A stretch of 64,000 nucleotides of DNA from Bolinopsis microptera (Eukaryota > Ctenophora > Tentaculata > Lobata > Bolinopsidae): contig NC_087078.1 in NCBI RefSeq assembly GCF_026151205.1, positions 13,437,118-13,501,117 on the forward strand, in the 5' to 3' direction. Position numbers and translations under genes: made by a program. Below, piece after piece: positions 36,339 through 47,421 of this stretch (position 1 is its first letter; every line of letters starts with the position of its first letter). Below the pieces are notes generated by a model. It did no database searches. It saw only the letters and a program-made list of their open reading frames with translations, and was not told where the DNA came from.

Positions 36339-37826
36339 TCACTGTATTGAGTCCAAGTCAGTCATTGAACCAACAATGTACACGCCCAATAGGTCCTCTT
36401 GCTCCGGGTTTAGACTGTTGTCTATCAATTCCTCTCTTTCTAGAGGTTCCTCCAATGGTTCTCCGTTTTCCTGCGACATTCCTTGCTCTTGCAGCTCTCT
36501 TTTTTCCAGCAATGCTTCTTTGTCTGGAAGTATTATCCGGGTCTCCGGCACCTCTCCGTTTTGGAGATGATTGGTTCTGTTCTGTGGTAGTCCCTCGTTT
36601 TCCAGCAGTTCGTCACTGCTTCCTAAAGATTTCTCTTCAATATCTAGCTGCCCTGTTCTTATCCCATCGTCTGTTTCGGTATCGCCATTCTCCTTTAGTT
36701 TCCTCTTACTTAGAATCTGCAGTTCTTCCTTATTTCCATAAGATCTCTCACCGAAAGCTGCATCAGTAGAGGGACCAGCTAGTTTGTCTAGAGGTCTTTT
36801 TACTACGCTTGAGTTAGCCTCTCCTATTCCTCTGTGGCATTTAGAGGTGACTCCTGGAGAGCTGACTGCTCGGCTGGACTTTAACTCTGACATCTTAGTG
36901 AAGATTCCAGATGACGTCTCAGCTGCGGTAATCTTGAACTTTGTGAAGAGGTTGAACACAAACTCACTGTACCGTTTGTTGGTAAATGTGTAGATGAAGG
37001 GGTTTCCCACTGAGTTGATGAAAGGAAAGAAATGTGATATCTTCACTGCCCAAGGGATCTGTTTCTTAGTGATTGTCACCACGGTGACGTAGATCAACTT
37101 GGGGGTCCACGAGATAACAAAGAGACCAGAAACTGCACAGATCGTGAGCAGAGCTCGGGAATGGGACCCTTGACCCCTGGCTCTCACTACTTTTCTGGCC
37201 ACCTTGTAGATCCAAAGGTTACAGAAAATGATTGCCAGTAGGGGAACTCCAACAGGTATGGCAGCGTTCCACAGCATCAGAGTAGGGTGGGTAACATAAA
37301 TCTTACTAATGCATCTGCTAACTGGGGGAGCATACATTCCGCTCTTGGCCAGGAAAATACTTTCAAATAACTCCATCCCAGCAAGGAGATAAGACAGTAG
37401 GACCAACAGCCAGGCATGAGTTGTGGTGAGATCACGCATCCTGAACGGCATCTTGCACATCAGGATCTTGAAAATGGACAAGTTGAGAACGAGGTAGATA
37501 TTCACCATGACAGGTATAAAGTTGAAGTGTCCAGTGATGTCGCAGAGCAGGTCTCCTAGGATCCACCTCCCTGTAAACATGGTGATGACGGTAGGTAGGA
37601 CTGTGTTGATGATGACGAGAAAGTCCACCACCGCTAGTTGTCTGACAAACACGATGGTAACTGCGTCCATGTCGATGGAGTTGTAGAGGTGGGACGTTAT
37701 TAGTACAAACAGGTTTCCTGTGAACCCTAGAATGAAGGTAGCCACGGTGTATGTGGCTTCGAATATCTCTTCAGCTGTCCATGTGTCTGAGATTATGGAA
37801 ACTGTACCATTTTGATTGGGACCCAT
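36339..37826 (-). CDS. Rhodopsin-like 7TM receptor 4, full-length
   Basis: 495 residues: an intact paralogue of receptor 3, with helices at about 23-47, 57-80, 95-121, 138-160, 182-206, 225-250 and 262-285. Helix 1 GN (37-38), LAVVD (64-68), C95 and C172 for the outer disulphide, SIFKIL in place of DRY, ISWTPK (238-243) and NPFIY (275-279). The third inner loop is short and basic (ARKVVRARGQGSHSR). After the core there is a ~200-residue hydrophilic tail, rich in Glu, Ser and Gln, ending DLDSIQ. Ligand unknown; an orphan class A receptor is the safest name. An acceptor TTCCAAAACAG upstream suggests a non-coding first exon. Its poly(A) signal is at 36288-36293 (minus strand). Confidence 0.9.
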   Translation of the reverse strand: MGPNQNGTVSIISDTWTAEEIFEATYTVATFILGFTGNLFVLITSHLYNSIDMDAVTIVFVRQLAVVDFLVIINTVLPTVITMFTGRWILGDLLCDITGHFNFIPVMVNIYLVLNLSIFKILMCKMPFRMRDLTTTHAWLLVLLSYLLAGMELFESIFLAKSGMYAPPVSRCISKIYVTHPTLMLWNAAIPVGVPLLAIIFCNLWIYKVARKVVRARGQGSHSRALLTICAVSGLFVISWTPKLIYVTVVTITKKQIPWAVKISHFFPFINSVGNPFIYTFTNKRYSEFVFNLFTKFKITAAETSSGIFTKMSELKSSRAVSSPGVTSKCHRGIGEANSSVVKRPLDKLAGPSTDAAFGERSYGNKEELQILSKRKLKENGDTETDDGIRTGQLDIEEKSLGSSDELLENEGLPQNRTNHLQNGEVPETRIILPDKEALLEKRELQEQGMSQENGEPLEEPLEREELIDNSLNPEQEDLLGVYIVGSMTDLDSIQ

Positions 37827-38770
37827 GTTCCAGCGGTATCTTGGTTGCTCAGCCGGTATTTCTTCCTGTTTTGGAAGCTAGAGTGGGATATTTCTTCATT
37901 GCAACGTATAGAAATTATTGAAATAAACAAGAATAGGAGTATGGTTTAATTTATGGGCTATATGGTCATTGCAGATTGCTCATGGTGGTTAAAAAATCAG
38001 TTTCATGGGTTAAAAGCAGTTTGAAGTATTTAAGTTCACATTTCATTTCCTGAACAGTCTGAATGAAACCAATGAATCGCTTCTTAAAAACCACAAGAGC
38101 ATTTTTAAAGGTATTATCAACAGGCAACAACAAATTAACATTCAAGTACAGTAATACATGGCCATGTTTTGAAACGTTAACTTAACTACTTAACTAGGCT
38201 TGATGCCAAGTTGCTTAACTTGCTAATGCTATGATCGCAGTAAATTAAACTTTAGTCGTTCGTACAACTACAAGACCTAAGTGAGGCTCATATTATTTCA
38301 ATCCCTCTCAAAAATTATCACGTGACTTAGGGTTTACTGTTTTTAGCCGCACCAATCGCAACGGTTTAATCTAAATCACAAGTCACAACCCTAACCACAA
38401 CCTGAAGCTAACCATAACTATAACCACAACCCTTAACCCAAGCCATAAAATATCGAATTGGTGTTTTACCAGGCTGTCACGTGACCAAAACAGTTTGTTA
38501 CCCATAACTCCCCAGTGAATCATTTTTACTCAATATTATGGGGGTGATTCGGAATCAGCGTCTAAAAATACATCTAGTGATGATACTTTCATACCCCCAG
38601 GGCCTTCTCACAAGATTTGAAAAAATCAGCTGGCGAGCGATTTATAGTGGAACTGGAGCGTTATACTTGTAAATAAACTTTCAGCGTTCAATTTTATCTC
38701 ATGTAATTGTAACCACACGTGGTTCCGTGTGGTTCCTTGGGCTGTGAGTGGACACGGGTATCGGACAAGA
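37827..38770. other. Receptor 4 upstream region
   Basis: Duplicate of 32530-33400 with small indels, probably holding the promoter and first exon. Similarity ends at about 38645 (GGCGAGCGATTTATAGTGG). No gene seen. Confidence 0.55.
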
Positions 38771-38777
38771 GGGCGAA

Positions 38778-39524
38778 GGACACAAGGTCGGTGGACACAA
38801 GGGCAGAGGAGTAGGACACAAGGGCGGAGGAGTAGGACACAAGGGCGGAGGAGTAGGACACAAGGGCGGAGGAGTAGGACACAAGGGCGGAGGAGTAGGA
38901 CACAAGGGCAGAGGAGTAGGACACAAGGGCGGAGGAGTAGGACACAAGGGCAGAGGAGTAGGACACAAGGGTGGAGGAGTAGGACACAAGGGCAGAGGAG
39001 TAGGACACAAGGGTGGAGGAGTAGGACACAAGGGTGGAGGAGTAGGACACAAGGGCGGAGGAGTAGGACACAAGGGCGGAGGAGTAGGACACAAGGGTGG
39101 AGGAGTAGGACACAAGGGCAGAGGAGTAGGACACAAGGGTGGAGGAGTAGGACACAAGGGCGGAGGAGTAGGACACAAGGGCAGAGGAGTAGGACACAAG
39201 GGCGGAGGAGTAGGACACAAGGGCAGAGGAGTAGGACACAAGGGTGGAGGAGTAGGACACAAGGGCAGAGGAGTAGGACACAAGGGTGGAGGAGTAGGAC
39301 ACAAGGGTGGAGGAGTAGGACACAAGGGCGGAGGAGTAGGACACAAGGGCGGAGGAGTAGGACACAAGGGCAGAGGAGTAGGACACAAGGGTGGAGGAGT
39401 AGGACACAAGGGTGGAGGAGTAGGACACAAGGGCGGAGGAGTAGGACACAAGGTCGGTGGACACAAGGTCGGTGGAGTAGGACACAAGGGCGGAGGAGTA
39501 GGACATAAGGGCGGAGGACACTGG
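38778..39524. repeat. 21-bp minisatellite (GGACACAAGGGCGGAGGAG type)
   Basis: About 34 tandem 21-bp units. Three variants differ at two bases (GGGCGG, GGGCAG, GGGTGG). A nine-unit order (CAG, CGG, CAG, TGG, CAG, TGG, TGG, CGG, CGG) occurs twice, 13 units (273 bp) apart, showing segmental amplification. Since 21 is divisible by three and the unit has no stop in five frames, very long open frames exist on both strands. None has a credible start, splice context or composition, so I do not call a gene. Confidence 0.95.
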
Positions 39525-39559
39525 GGCGGATCACATGATACTCTCCTTAACATAGACAC

Positions 39560-40904
39560 AACGGTGGAACAAAAGACCATCTCAAATGATGAACTAGTTG
39601 TACCATTGCACAATTGGACATGATTGGACACAATTGGACATAAATGAGCATGTCAAAAAATGTCACCCATTGTACATGAGTAGAGCTGTGCAAATCGGTG
39701 ATTTATGTTCCAGCCAATGAACTTATTTGTTGCGGAAATAGGGCGTTATGTACTGAATTATGTAAACTCGGAGACCGAGAAACTGCGTGTAACCTCATCA
39801 ATGATTTAAAAATACATAAAAAGAATTGTTGAATGGATAGGAAAATGGTCAAACACGCGAGTGATGAGGTGTAACAGTCGTGGTGCAGGGTAAACGTTAC
39901 CTGGGGACCACAGGCTATTATATTTATGTTCATAAAATGACTAAGCGAGGAAGAACTAATTAAATGAATAATGATTGGGCCGAATTTAATTAGTTTTCGC
40001 GTATTTTTGGTAAATCGATATGCAAACTTATGTCAATCAAAAGTCAATTCGATCATTTAATGAATAATCGGCGAATGAACTGGATTCAAACGTTACTTAT
40101 GAGAAATCAACAGACTATTGAGTATAAACAGCTGGACTATATTATCTAGATGCGCCTACTACAGTACTACTAAGTACGGTATCAGAAATCTCCTCTGTTG
40201 CTCGATACAACTTATGCATAAGATTGAGCTGTTCTGAGATGATATAGGTTGATTGTCTGATAAGAAATGAAGGACCTTGCGATAAAAAGATTGCCCAATT
40301 TAATCACGCGTAAATTTGGAATTTGGGATGAGGTATAGAATCAACCTAATTAATCACTGAATATCAAAAACATTTCGTAAGACTCGGTGTTTCTTAGTCT
40401 TTATACCACGATTCATTATGAAAATTCAGCAATAGGTTGCGAAAAAATTGACAAATTTTATGAGAATTCGCATTAAATACGATTTTTAATAAAATCAGAG
40501 AATCTCATCAGTTCCTGTTACCAAGGACAGTTTTTAGCGCAAATTATATTGAAATTCTTACTCAAGGTTTACACTTACTAGCAGGAACCCGTATAACCCT
40601 AAAATGGTGCCAAGACTCAAGAGACTAAAATGATTATTACCTATTTAATTCGCGTTTTTAACACCACTCGAGGGTCCAAATTTTGGGCTCTAAACTCCTA
40701 TTCTTTGGCCAATTGTTTATTTTTTCATGCTGATTTGACCCAGTCAAAAAAATTTCAGTTGTATATCTTTTACGGTTTTTGCGGAAAGTCGCGTTAAAGT
40801 TGATGCCGTGGTGTCAGTAAAAGGGTACGGATAAAAACATTCATATAATATATGACGATATATTATATCGTCTCGCTAGTAAGATACTTGAAATAAAGTA
40901 GGAA
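39560..40904. other. Non-coding stretch with MITE fragment
   Basis: No gene seen. Bases 39899-39940 match the 5' half of the tiny hAT-like MITE (TTACCTGGGGACCACAGGCT), truncated before the second box. The rest is AT-rich and has no counterpart in the first copy of the duplication, so it is an insertion or a loss there. Confidence 0.5.
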
Positions 40905-41625
40905 AATGTGTCAAATGGAAATATGCATATAAAACCCTGTATATAGTTATAAATACTATATTATCAAAATGTTGTTCTTTACAAATTGTATCACTTTGAA
41001 AACAGGTGCTTTATTATAGGGGTCATAAATATCGGTTAAGGTGTGTCCACAAATGGATTCTCTTAACATAGCGATATAGAGGCAAGGACAAAGCAATTGG
41101 AAAGTTGTCTCGGGTTCTATAAAGTAATGTGAGCATGATAATGGTGAGATGTTTCAGTCGATTTTAGAATTGAATGAATTTAGATGGGAATGACCTGATA
41201 TTACAGGAGTACAAAGTTGTATTGTGTTAGTATTACTATTAGATAGTATTAGGATTAGATAAGAAGTCTTGAATAGTTTTGTTAGTGCTTTATTGGCGGT
41301 GAGAAGAAAGAATGATCTAAGTTTATTTTTGGAGTTCGATTGTAAAGTTAATGTTTTGTTCTTAATGGCTATCTTCTTTCAGTAGTTTTAGTCTTCGTTT
41401 GACGTGAGGTAGGGAAGGTAAGATGATGGGTGATGAGTATTGAGTATGTCATGTTGTTGTGCAAATGTTTCATGGTTTGAACGGGCGAGATGGTCAGCTT
41501 CTTGATCGTTCCCTTTGATGTTTTGATGACCGGGTTCCCAGTGTAGTAAACATGGTGTGATTGACCAACTACGTTTAAATGATGGAATTGTATAGATAGT
41601 TCATGTTTTGATTTTAGTGTTACTG
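40905..41625 (-). pseudogene. LINE remnant with RNase H and Cys/His tail, copy 2
   Basis: Duplicate of 33480-34170. The RNase H segment (about 41545-41461) has extra small insertions compared with copy 1, and the Cys/His part lies near 41140-41020. Similarity to copy 1 continues after the 13-bp minisatellite (42800-43440), so the minisatellite arose or inserted after duplication. Confidence 0.78.
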
Positions 41626-41683
41626 AGAGATGATAGAACAGAGTCTGAGAATATGTTGATAAGAAGCTGCCGGGAACGGTGAT

Positions 41684-42170
41684 TCAGCAGATATATTCAG
41701 CAGGTATATTCAGCGGGTATATTCAGCAGGTATAATGTATATTCAGCAGGTATATTCGGCGGTATATTCAGCAGGTATATTCAGCAGGTTTATTCAGCAG
41801 GTATATTCAGCAGGTATATTCAGCAGGTTTATTCAGCAGGTATATTCAGCAGGTATATTCAGCAGGTATATTCAGCAGGTATATTCAGCAGGTATATTCA
41901 GAAGGTATATTCAGCAGGTATATTCAGCAGGTATAATGTATATTCAGCAGGTATATTCAGCAGGTATATTCAGCAGGTATATTCAGCAGGTATATTCAGC
42001 AGGTATATTCAACAGGTATATTCAGCAGGTATATTCAGCAGGTATATTCAGCAGGTATATTCAGCAGGTATATTCAGCAGGTATAATGTATATTCAGCAG
42101 GTATATTCAGCAGGTATATTCAGCAGGTATATTCAGCAGGTATATTCAGCAGGTATATTCAGCAGGTATA
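41684..42170. repeat. 13-bp minisatellite, block 1
   Basis: About 37 units of TATTCAGCAGGTA, with a shortened unit giving GGTATAATGTA at intervals. The open frames (IQQVYSAGIFSR) are a consequence of the period. A few isolated units precede it (41684-41730), and a lone CAGCAGGTATATT occurs at about 35569 in the other duplicate, which looks like the seed. Confidence 0.93.
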
Positions 42171-42413
42171 TGTAATTATGGTTTTACCACCGTGTTTTGG
42201 TTCAGCCGAAATACATTTTACTTTGATGTTTACATAATGTTTTTCACTCCAGCTGCAGTCTGGTAGTGTTGAGTCTCATGAATATTTTTCTAGCTCTCTT
42301 TTTCCATGTTTTTGCCTCACAGGAGATATTGTGGTCTTTTCTATTGAATATTATAACTGTAATACATTGACGTAAAGTTTATTTGAATTTTGAAATTAAA
42401 AAAAAAGAGTATA
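42171..42413. other. Unique spacer between minisatellite blocks
   Basis: About 240 bp of ordinary AT-rich sequence with no repeat units and no coding signal. It either interrupted a single array or was included when the array was duplicated. Confidence 0.6.
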
Positions 42414-42652
42414 TTCAGCAGGTATATTCAGCAGGTATATTCATCAGGTATATTCAGCAGGTATATTCAGCAGATATATTCAGCAGGTATATTCAGCAGG
42501 TATATTCAGCAGGTATATTCAGCAGGTATATTCAGCAGGTATATTCAGCAGGTATATTCAGCAGGTATATTCAGCAGGTATATTCAGCAGGTATATTCAG
42601 CAGGTATAATGTATATTCAGCAGGTATATTCAGCAGGTATATTCAGCTGGTG
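42414..42652. repeat. 13-bp minisatellite, block 2
   Basis: About 18 units of the same TATTCAGCAGGTA sequence, again with one GGTATAATGTA variant. Units are almost free of mutations, so the array is young. Confidence 0.93.
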
Positions 42653-42699
42653 GTATTATGTGCAGATATGGCTACAGTAAAAATATTGTTTGTATAAGG

Positions 42700-43480
42700 T
42701 GAATTAAAGAAATCTGGAGAAAGGCCAAGATTTGTTGTGGCAGCGAACTAACGGTAGTAATTTGACCTGTAATGGATGAGGTCAACCTCTGTTGGTTTCG
42801 GTGAGTTCAAAGATTTGATTTGTGACACGAGATGCTTGATATTTAGGTTATGAGTGAGGTCAAGATTAAAGTGAGGCGTTAAAGTGTAACTGTGAATAAT
42901 TAATAAACTGGATTTTAAAATCTGAAAACATATCGGTGTGATATTTGTGAGGGTGTAGAGCACGTGCGAGACGAACATGACTAGAATGCTCGTGTTATTG
43001 AGCGGAGTGATCGTGAACCAACTTAATGAAGTTGGTGTGAAAAATACATTTTGTTTGTGGCTGAATACCAGATCAGTGATCCATACGTGATATATTTGCT
43101 GGAAATATATATCAATAATCTTCTACTGAGCTCTCGAAAAGTATACTGGAAGTTGCAGCACTCTTAACGAAAACACTAGAATATTTTAGTGGAATCAAAA
43201 GTAACCATGACAATAGACATTGGAATCACTCTTGAGTGGCAGTCGTGCATTATCTAAATAGTCCATTTACAGCTGCCATTCTTTAAACTCTGGCTCAAAT
43301 ATTGATTGCAAGAATTTGCAGTACGTGGTATCGTAAGTCTTAATGACTAGTGAGTGACTAGATCAGGAGTATTTAGGTTGCACTGGTCAGGGACACAGCT
43401 GTCGTTTGATATTTGACATTATACTGCAACTCCATATTGGAAATGGTCCGACGACCTAAATTCTACAAGACGTGTATTGT
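42700..43480. other. Distal part of duplicated LINE debris, copy 2
   Basis: Matches 34150-35400 without the poly-G runs and without the left arm of the hairpin. No gene seen. Confidence 0.6.
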
Positions 43481-43694
43481 GTATACTGTATACGTTAAAG
43501 TAAATATGGGATTTTTCTGATGAAGCCCAACCGCAATGCCCATTGTTATATATTAAAGTCACCCCTTCGGTTTCAGTTCCTTGTTTAACACTGCCGTACA
43601 GCAAGGACATCCACCGGGTTCTCCAAGGATGGGCACATAGCTCACTCCACACTATGCTCTGTCAAATGTTGCTTATATACAGTGATATATCAAT

Positions 43695-43799
43695 ATGAGT
43701 GATCAAGCCATCCCCAGAGTTGCAGATCAGAGTCCTTGTGAAATTGTTGCATCTCTAGAAGAGAAATTCACATTACTTGAATATGGATATGTTATCAGG
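43695..43799 (+). CDS. Possible first coding exon, unidentified
   Basis: 35 codons from ATG (MSDQAIPRVADQ ... LLEYGYVIR), ending at a good donor AGGGTAATT. Composition is protein-like and unlike the AT-rich surroundings. I could not find a following exon with a matching phase, so this may be a first exon whose partners are far downstream, or chance. No domain recognised. Confidence 0.25.
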
Positions 43800-44431
43800 G
43801 TAATTTTGAGCACGTTTTTAATCGCAACACTAGGAAAGCAGAGACAAAAGCTAATTACAATGTACACTGTAATTTACTGTAAAATCGCGCAGATTACCAT
43901 GTAAACCCCGATTTACCGTACTAATTTCATATTCCTTGATATTTGTGTGACTGTATTTAAATTAGAAAAGTACTCTTCTAGTTCTGGAACTTCATAGCCG
44001 TTGGAACAGACAAAAATAAAATATATGAACGGAAATAAGGTTTTCACAGATATTTTTCATTTGAGTTAGGAGATATTCGCGACATAACTCCAAACCAGAT
44101 GTTCAATCTAGGAATCAATTGTTGTAGCTCTTCCACTCTTTGTTGGATAATAGCAGGAGACAAGGAGACAAGGAGTATGATCTACTATATAGTGCTCACC
44201 TGGCTTTTCTCGATCACTCAGTCGTGAAGAAGTAATAGTGTTTAAGACCTGGTGATTTTTCCGACAGATAATGGTAAAGTAGCTCGCCACGAAATCTTAA
44301 AATTGAGTGAGAGGGTGTGGTAACTCCAATGGAGTGGTAAATCGACCGGTTTTCAAGTTTGAAGATGGGTTTTACAATTTTACTGTATATTATCTAAATA
44401 CTAAAGAGGAAGTGGCGAAGGTTATATAATA

Positions 44432-44484
44432 TAGAGCGCTCGCTTAGCATGTGAGAGGTACCGGGATCAATGCCCGGGTTATCC
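44432..44484 (+). tRNA. tRNA-Ala(AGC)-like fragment, 5' part lost
   Basis: GAGCGCTCGCTTAGCATG followed by GAGAGGTACCGGGATC and the T-arm CCGGG-7-base loop-CCCGG matches the anticodon arm (AGC at 44446-44448) and T arm of a eukaryotic tRNA-Ala. The 5' acceptor strand and the GCTC half of the D stem are absent (replaced by GGTTATATAATAT), so the cloverleaf cannot form. This is a tRNA pseudogene or the head of a tRNA-derived SINE. Confidence 0.75.
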
Positions 44485-44747
44485 AATCATTATTTTTTGT
44501 TATCAAGTGCAAGTTGTAGAGATTTAATTCTGCGCTTCTACGGCCCCCATATATATTAATAGTATCTATAGATTTAAGTATACATTAATTCCGTTAAAAG
44601 ATATGAGGAGGACCAAAAATAAAAGTAAGAACTAAGAAAAGAAGCAAGGAAAATATGTAAAAAGGAGTATAGTGTGAGCTGTAGAGCTGCTATTGGTACG
44701 GCTACAAGGTATCAACTATTACCATCTACACTGCACTGGACCTTTAA

Positions 44748-47417
44748 CCCATTAGGGACGATAGGGTCGTTTACGACCCACCTTTTCTAGAGGCTATAGA
44801 GGACAAACCAAAATACTAAACACCACGAATCTTTCGCACATACGCTCAAAATTTATTGGGCTACATTATTGACTTTCCAGTCGAGACCCAATTAATCACT
44901 AACAATTAAATAATTAGACTAATTAGTCGTCATAATTGGAAAATATTTCACTTAACTTCTTGCCTTGATTGGGACATTAAAACTTTATGTAGGCTTATTT
45001 TTTTGAGAACAAAATAGTTGCGGGCAACGATTTTCTTGGCACAAATGAAAAGCCCGTGATAATCAAATGTTCACAAACAGAGCTAGACGCTGTTTACTAA
45101 CTGCGGTCGCATACGACCCACTCGTCCGGGTCGCAAACGACCCATCACGGTTTTTCAGCTATTACTTCTGAAACAAAGACGTTAGGACAAAATAAAAACT
45201 GTAGCATAAGTTAAAAACGTATGGTCAATACTGTGTGACTCTAACTTTTCAAAAATAGAGAATTTGGGTCATCAACGACCCACTCGGCTCACTTGCTTAT
45301 TACTACATTTGTCCATGTAACTTCTTGAGTTCCGCCTAAAACATGACATCATAAGTGCAAAATCGCCTCTCAGCAAGTGATTATCATCATAAATTGCGAA
45401 AAATCGGTTAAATGGGTCATTAGCGACCCACTAGGACCACAAAATTGATTAATTAAATATAATGTTGTCAAACTATTACAAATATTAGTATAAAAACATA
45501 TTATATCTTGGTCATTACTCCTGTACGTTGATTTAACTTCTTAAATCGATCGACTGGGTCAATAACGACCCACTCGGAAGTTGAACCACTTCATTAATTA
45601 TCATGCTGTTCCACCATCAAGAAAGACACTCGTAGGTCTTAATTCCACACAAACCACGGTGGCTGACAACTAGCCCTTCTGAGATCCAGGGCCAACTGAA
45701 GGGCAGTCATCACTCATCAAAGAGCTGCGAGAATAACACGACTGCATATGCCTGGAGTTGCGTCCTGACTATGGTGTGTGGAAATCTGTACCGAAAGGAC
45801 CGTGGCCGTGTCGTAAAAGAAAAGGAGATCGGCCCTCGTTCCTAACTTGCTAGGTTATAGCCATGCTGTTGTTGTTGCTTATTAGATTCTGTTACCTTTT
45901 TCGTCAATTTCGAATCTTGGTAAACGACCTGCTACAACTCACCGCTTGAGACCCAGGGTCCCACGGTGATCAGATCATGTCACTCAAGAAAATCCCCTGA
46001 ACGAAGTTTACGAGATATCCTGTAACCTTGGGTAAATACTGAAAGAAGAGCGGTCAAATTGCATATTCTAATCCAACATGCCAATCTGTTTGACATTCCT
46101 AGAAAGTACAAGAATAACTAAACAACTGCTGCATTCAGATGGCTGAATCTACAGCTCTGTGAAGAAGGACAAGGAAAAAGCCCCCCCCCCCCATCTGGCT
46201 GGTGGTACTGCAACCTGCAATCTCTCAGACAACTACTTCGTTGTGGGTAACAACCCCGCAACAACGAGGCAGCTTTCAAAACGAAACCAAGTATTACGTA
46301 ATCGGCCGAGAGAGAGGGGGGTTTCCTAATGATTACGCTAGTGTAATTTTGACATAATAGCTGTGTGGTGGGGTGTGGGGGGGGGGGGGCGGGGCTAAAA
46401 ATTGTCCAATAAGTGATTACGTAATATTATGTCAATATGAACGGCCCCTAAGAAGTAAAGAAAGGAAGCTGCGAAATGAGTAGATGCAGCCATCTGAAAT
46501 CTGAATCCAGCAGTTGTATAGTTAGTTCTTCTTGGACTTTTTAGGAATCGGGAAAAGATAGGCACGTTGTTTGTTGTCTCACGACATTACGGTCGTGTAC
46601 TAACAGCTGATAAACTCACCTACCTATCAATCCAATTCTGCCCATTATTCGTCAGTGATTGGGTGACGTGATCTGCACAGATCACCTTGAGACTCCAGAT
46701 CTCAGGAGGGCTAGTGGTCATCCACCCGTGGTTTGCGTGGAATTAAGACCTACGAGTGTCTTTCTTGATGGTGGAACAGCATGATACTGATAATTAATGA
46801 CGTGGTTCAACTTCCGAGTGGGTCGTTATTGACCCAGTTGATCGATTTTAAAAGTTAAATCAACGTACAGGAGTAATGACCAAGATATAACATGTTTTTA
46901 TACTAATATTTGTAATAGTTTGACAACATTATATTTAATTAATCAATTTTGTGGTCCTAGTGGGTCGCTAATGACCCATTTAACCGATTTTTCGCAGTTT
47001 ATGATGATAATCACTTGCTGAGAGGCAAGTTTGCACTTATGATGTCATGTTTTAGGCTGAATTCAAGAAGTTACACGGACAAATGTAGTAATAAGCAAGT
47101 GAGCCGAGTGGGTCGTTAATGACCCAAATTCTCTATTTTTGAAAAGTTAGAGTCACACAGTATTGACCATATTTTTTTAACTTATGCAACAGTTTTTATT
47201 TTATCCTAACGTCTTTGTTTCAGAAGTAATAGCCGAAAAACCGTGATGGGTCGTTTGTGACCCGGACGAGTGGGTCGTATGCGACCATAGCTGTATCTTT
47301 TAAAGTAAACGAGATACAGATTAGCTTTTTTGGATATCTCATTTTTGCTGTAATGTGACCTAGTGTGTTAAACGGCATCAAAATCGGCAAACTTTAAAAC
47401 TCGTCGTCCCTAATGGG
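44748..47417. mobile_element. piggyBac-type non-autonomous fold-back element
   Basis: Flanked by TTAA (44744-44747 and 47418-47421), with terminal inverted repeats CCCATTAGGGACGA. TTAA targets and CCC ends are the hallmark of piggyBac elements. Beyond the first 14 bases the outermost 150-370 bp differ. From about 45105 inward the left half and from about 47290 inward the right half are reverse complements almost to the centre (near 46300), so the whole element is one giant imperfect palindrome. Along each arm lie five or six 16-bp palindromes of the form GGGTCGTNNACGACCC. No transposase is encoded. Poly-C (46181-46193) and poly-G (46376-46389) tracts lie near the centre. Confidence 0.9.
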
Positions 47418-47421
47418 TTAA

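Noticed and set aside
38626-39631. Five overlapping long open frames (up to about 310 codons) on both strands
   Set aside because: They arise from a 21-bp repeat without stops; no start context, no splice sites, composition only repeats GVGHKGG, RSRTQGR, LVSYSSA or PLCPTPP.
41735-42697. Frames reading IQQVYSAGIFSRY repeats
   Set aside because: A by-product of the 13-bp minisatellite.
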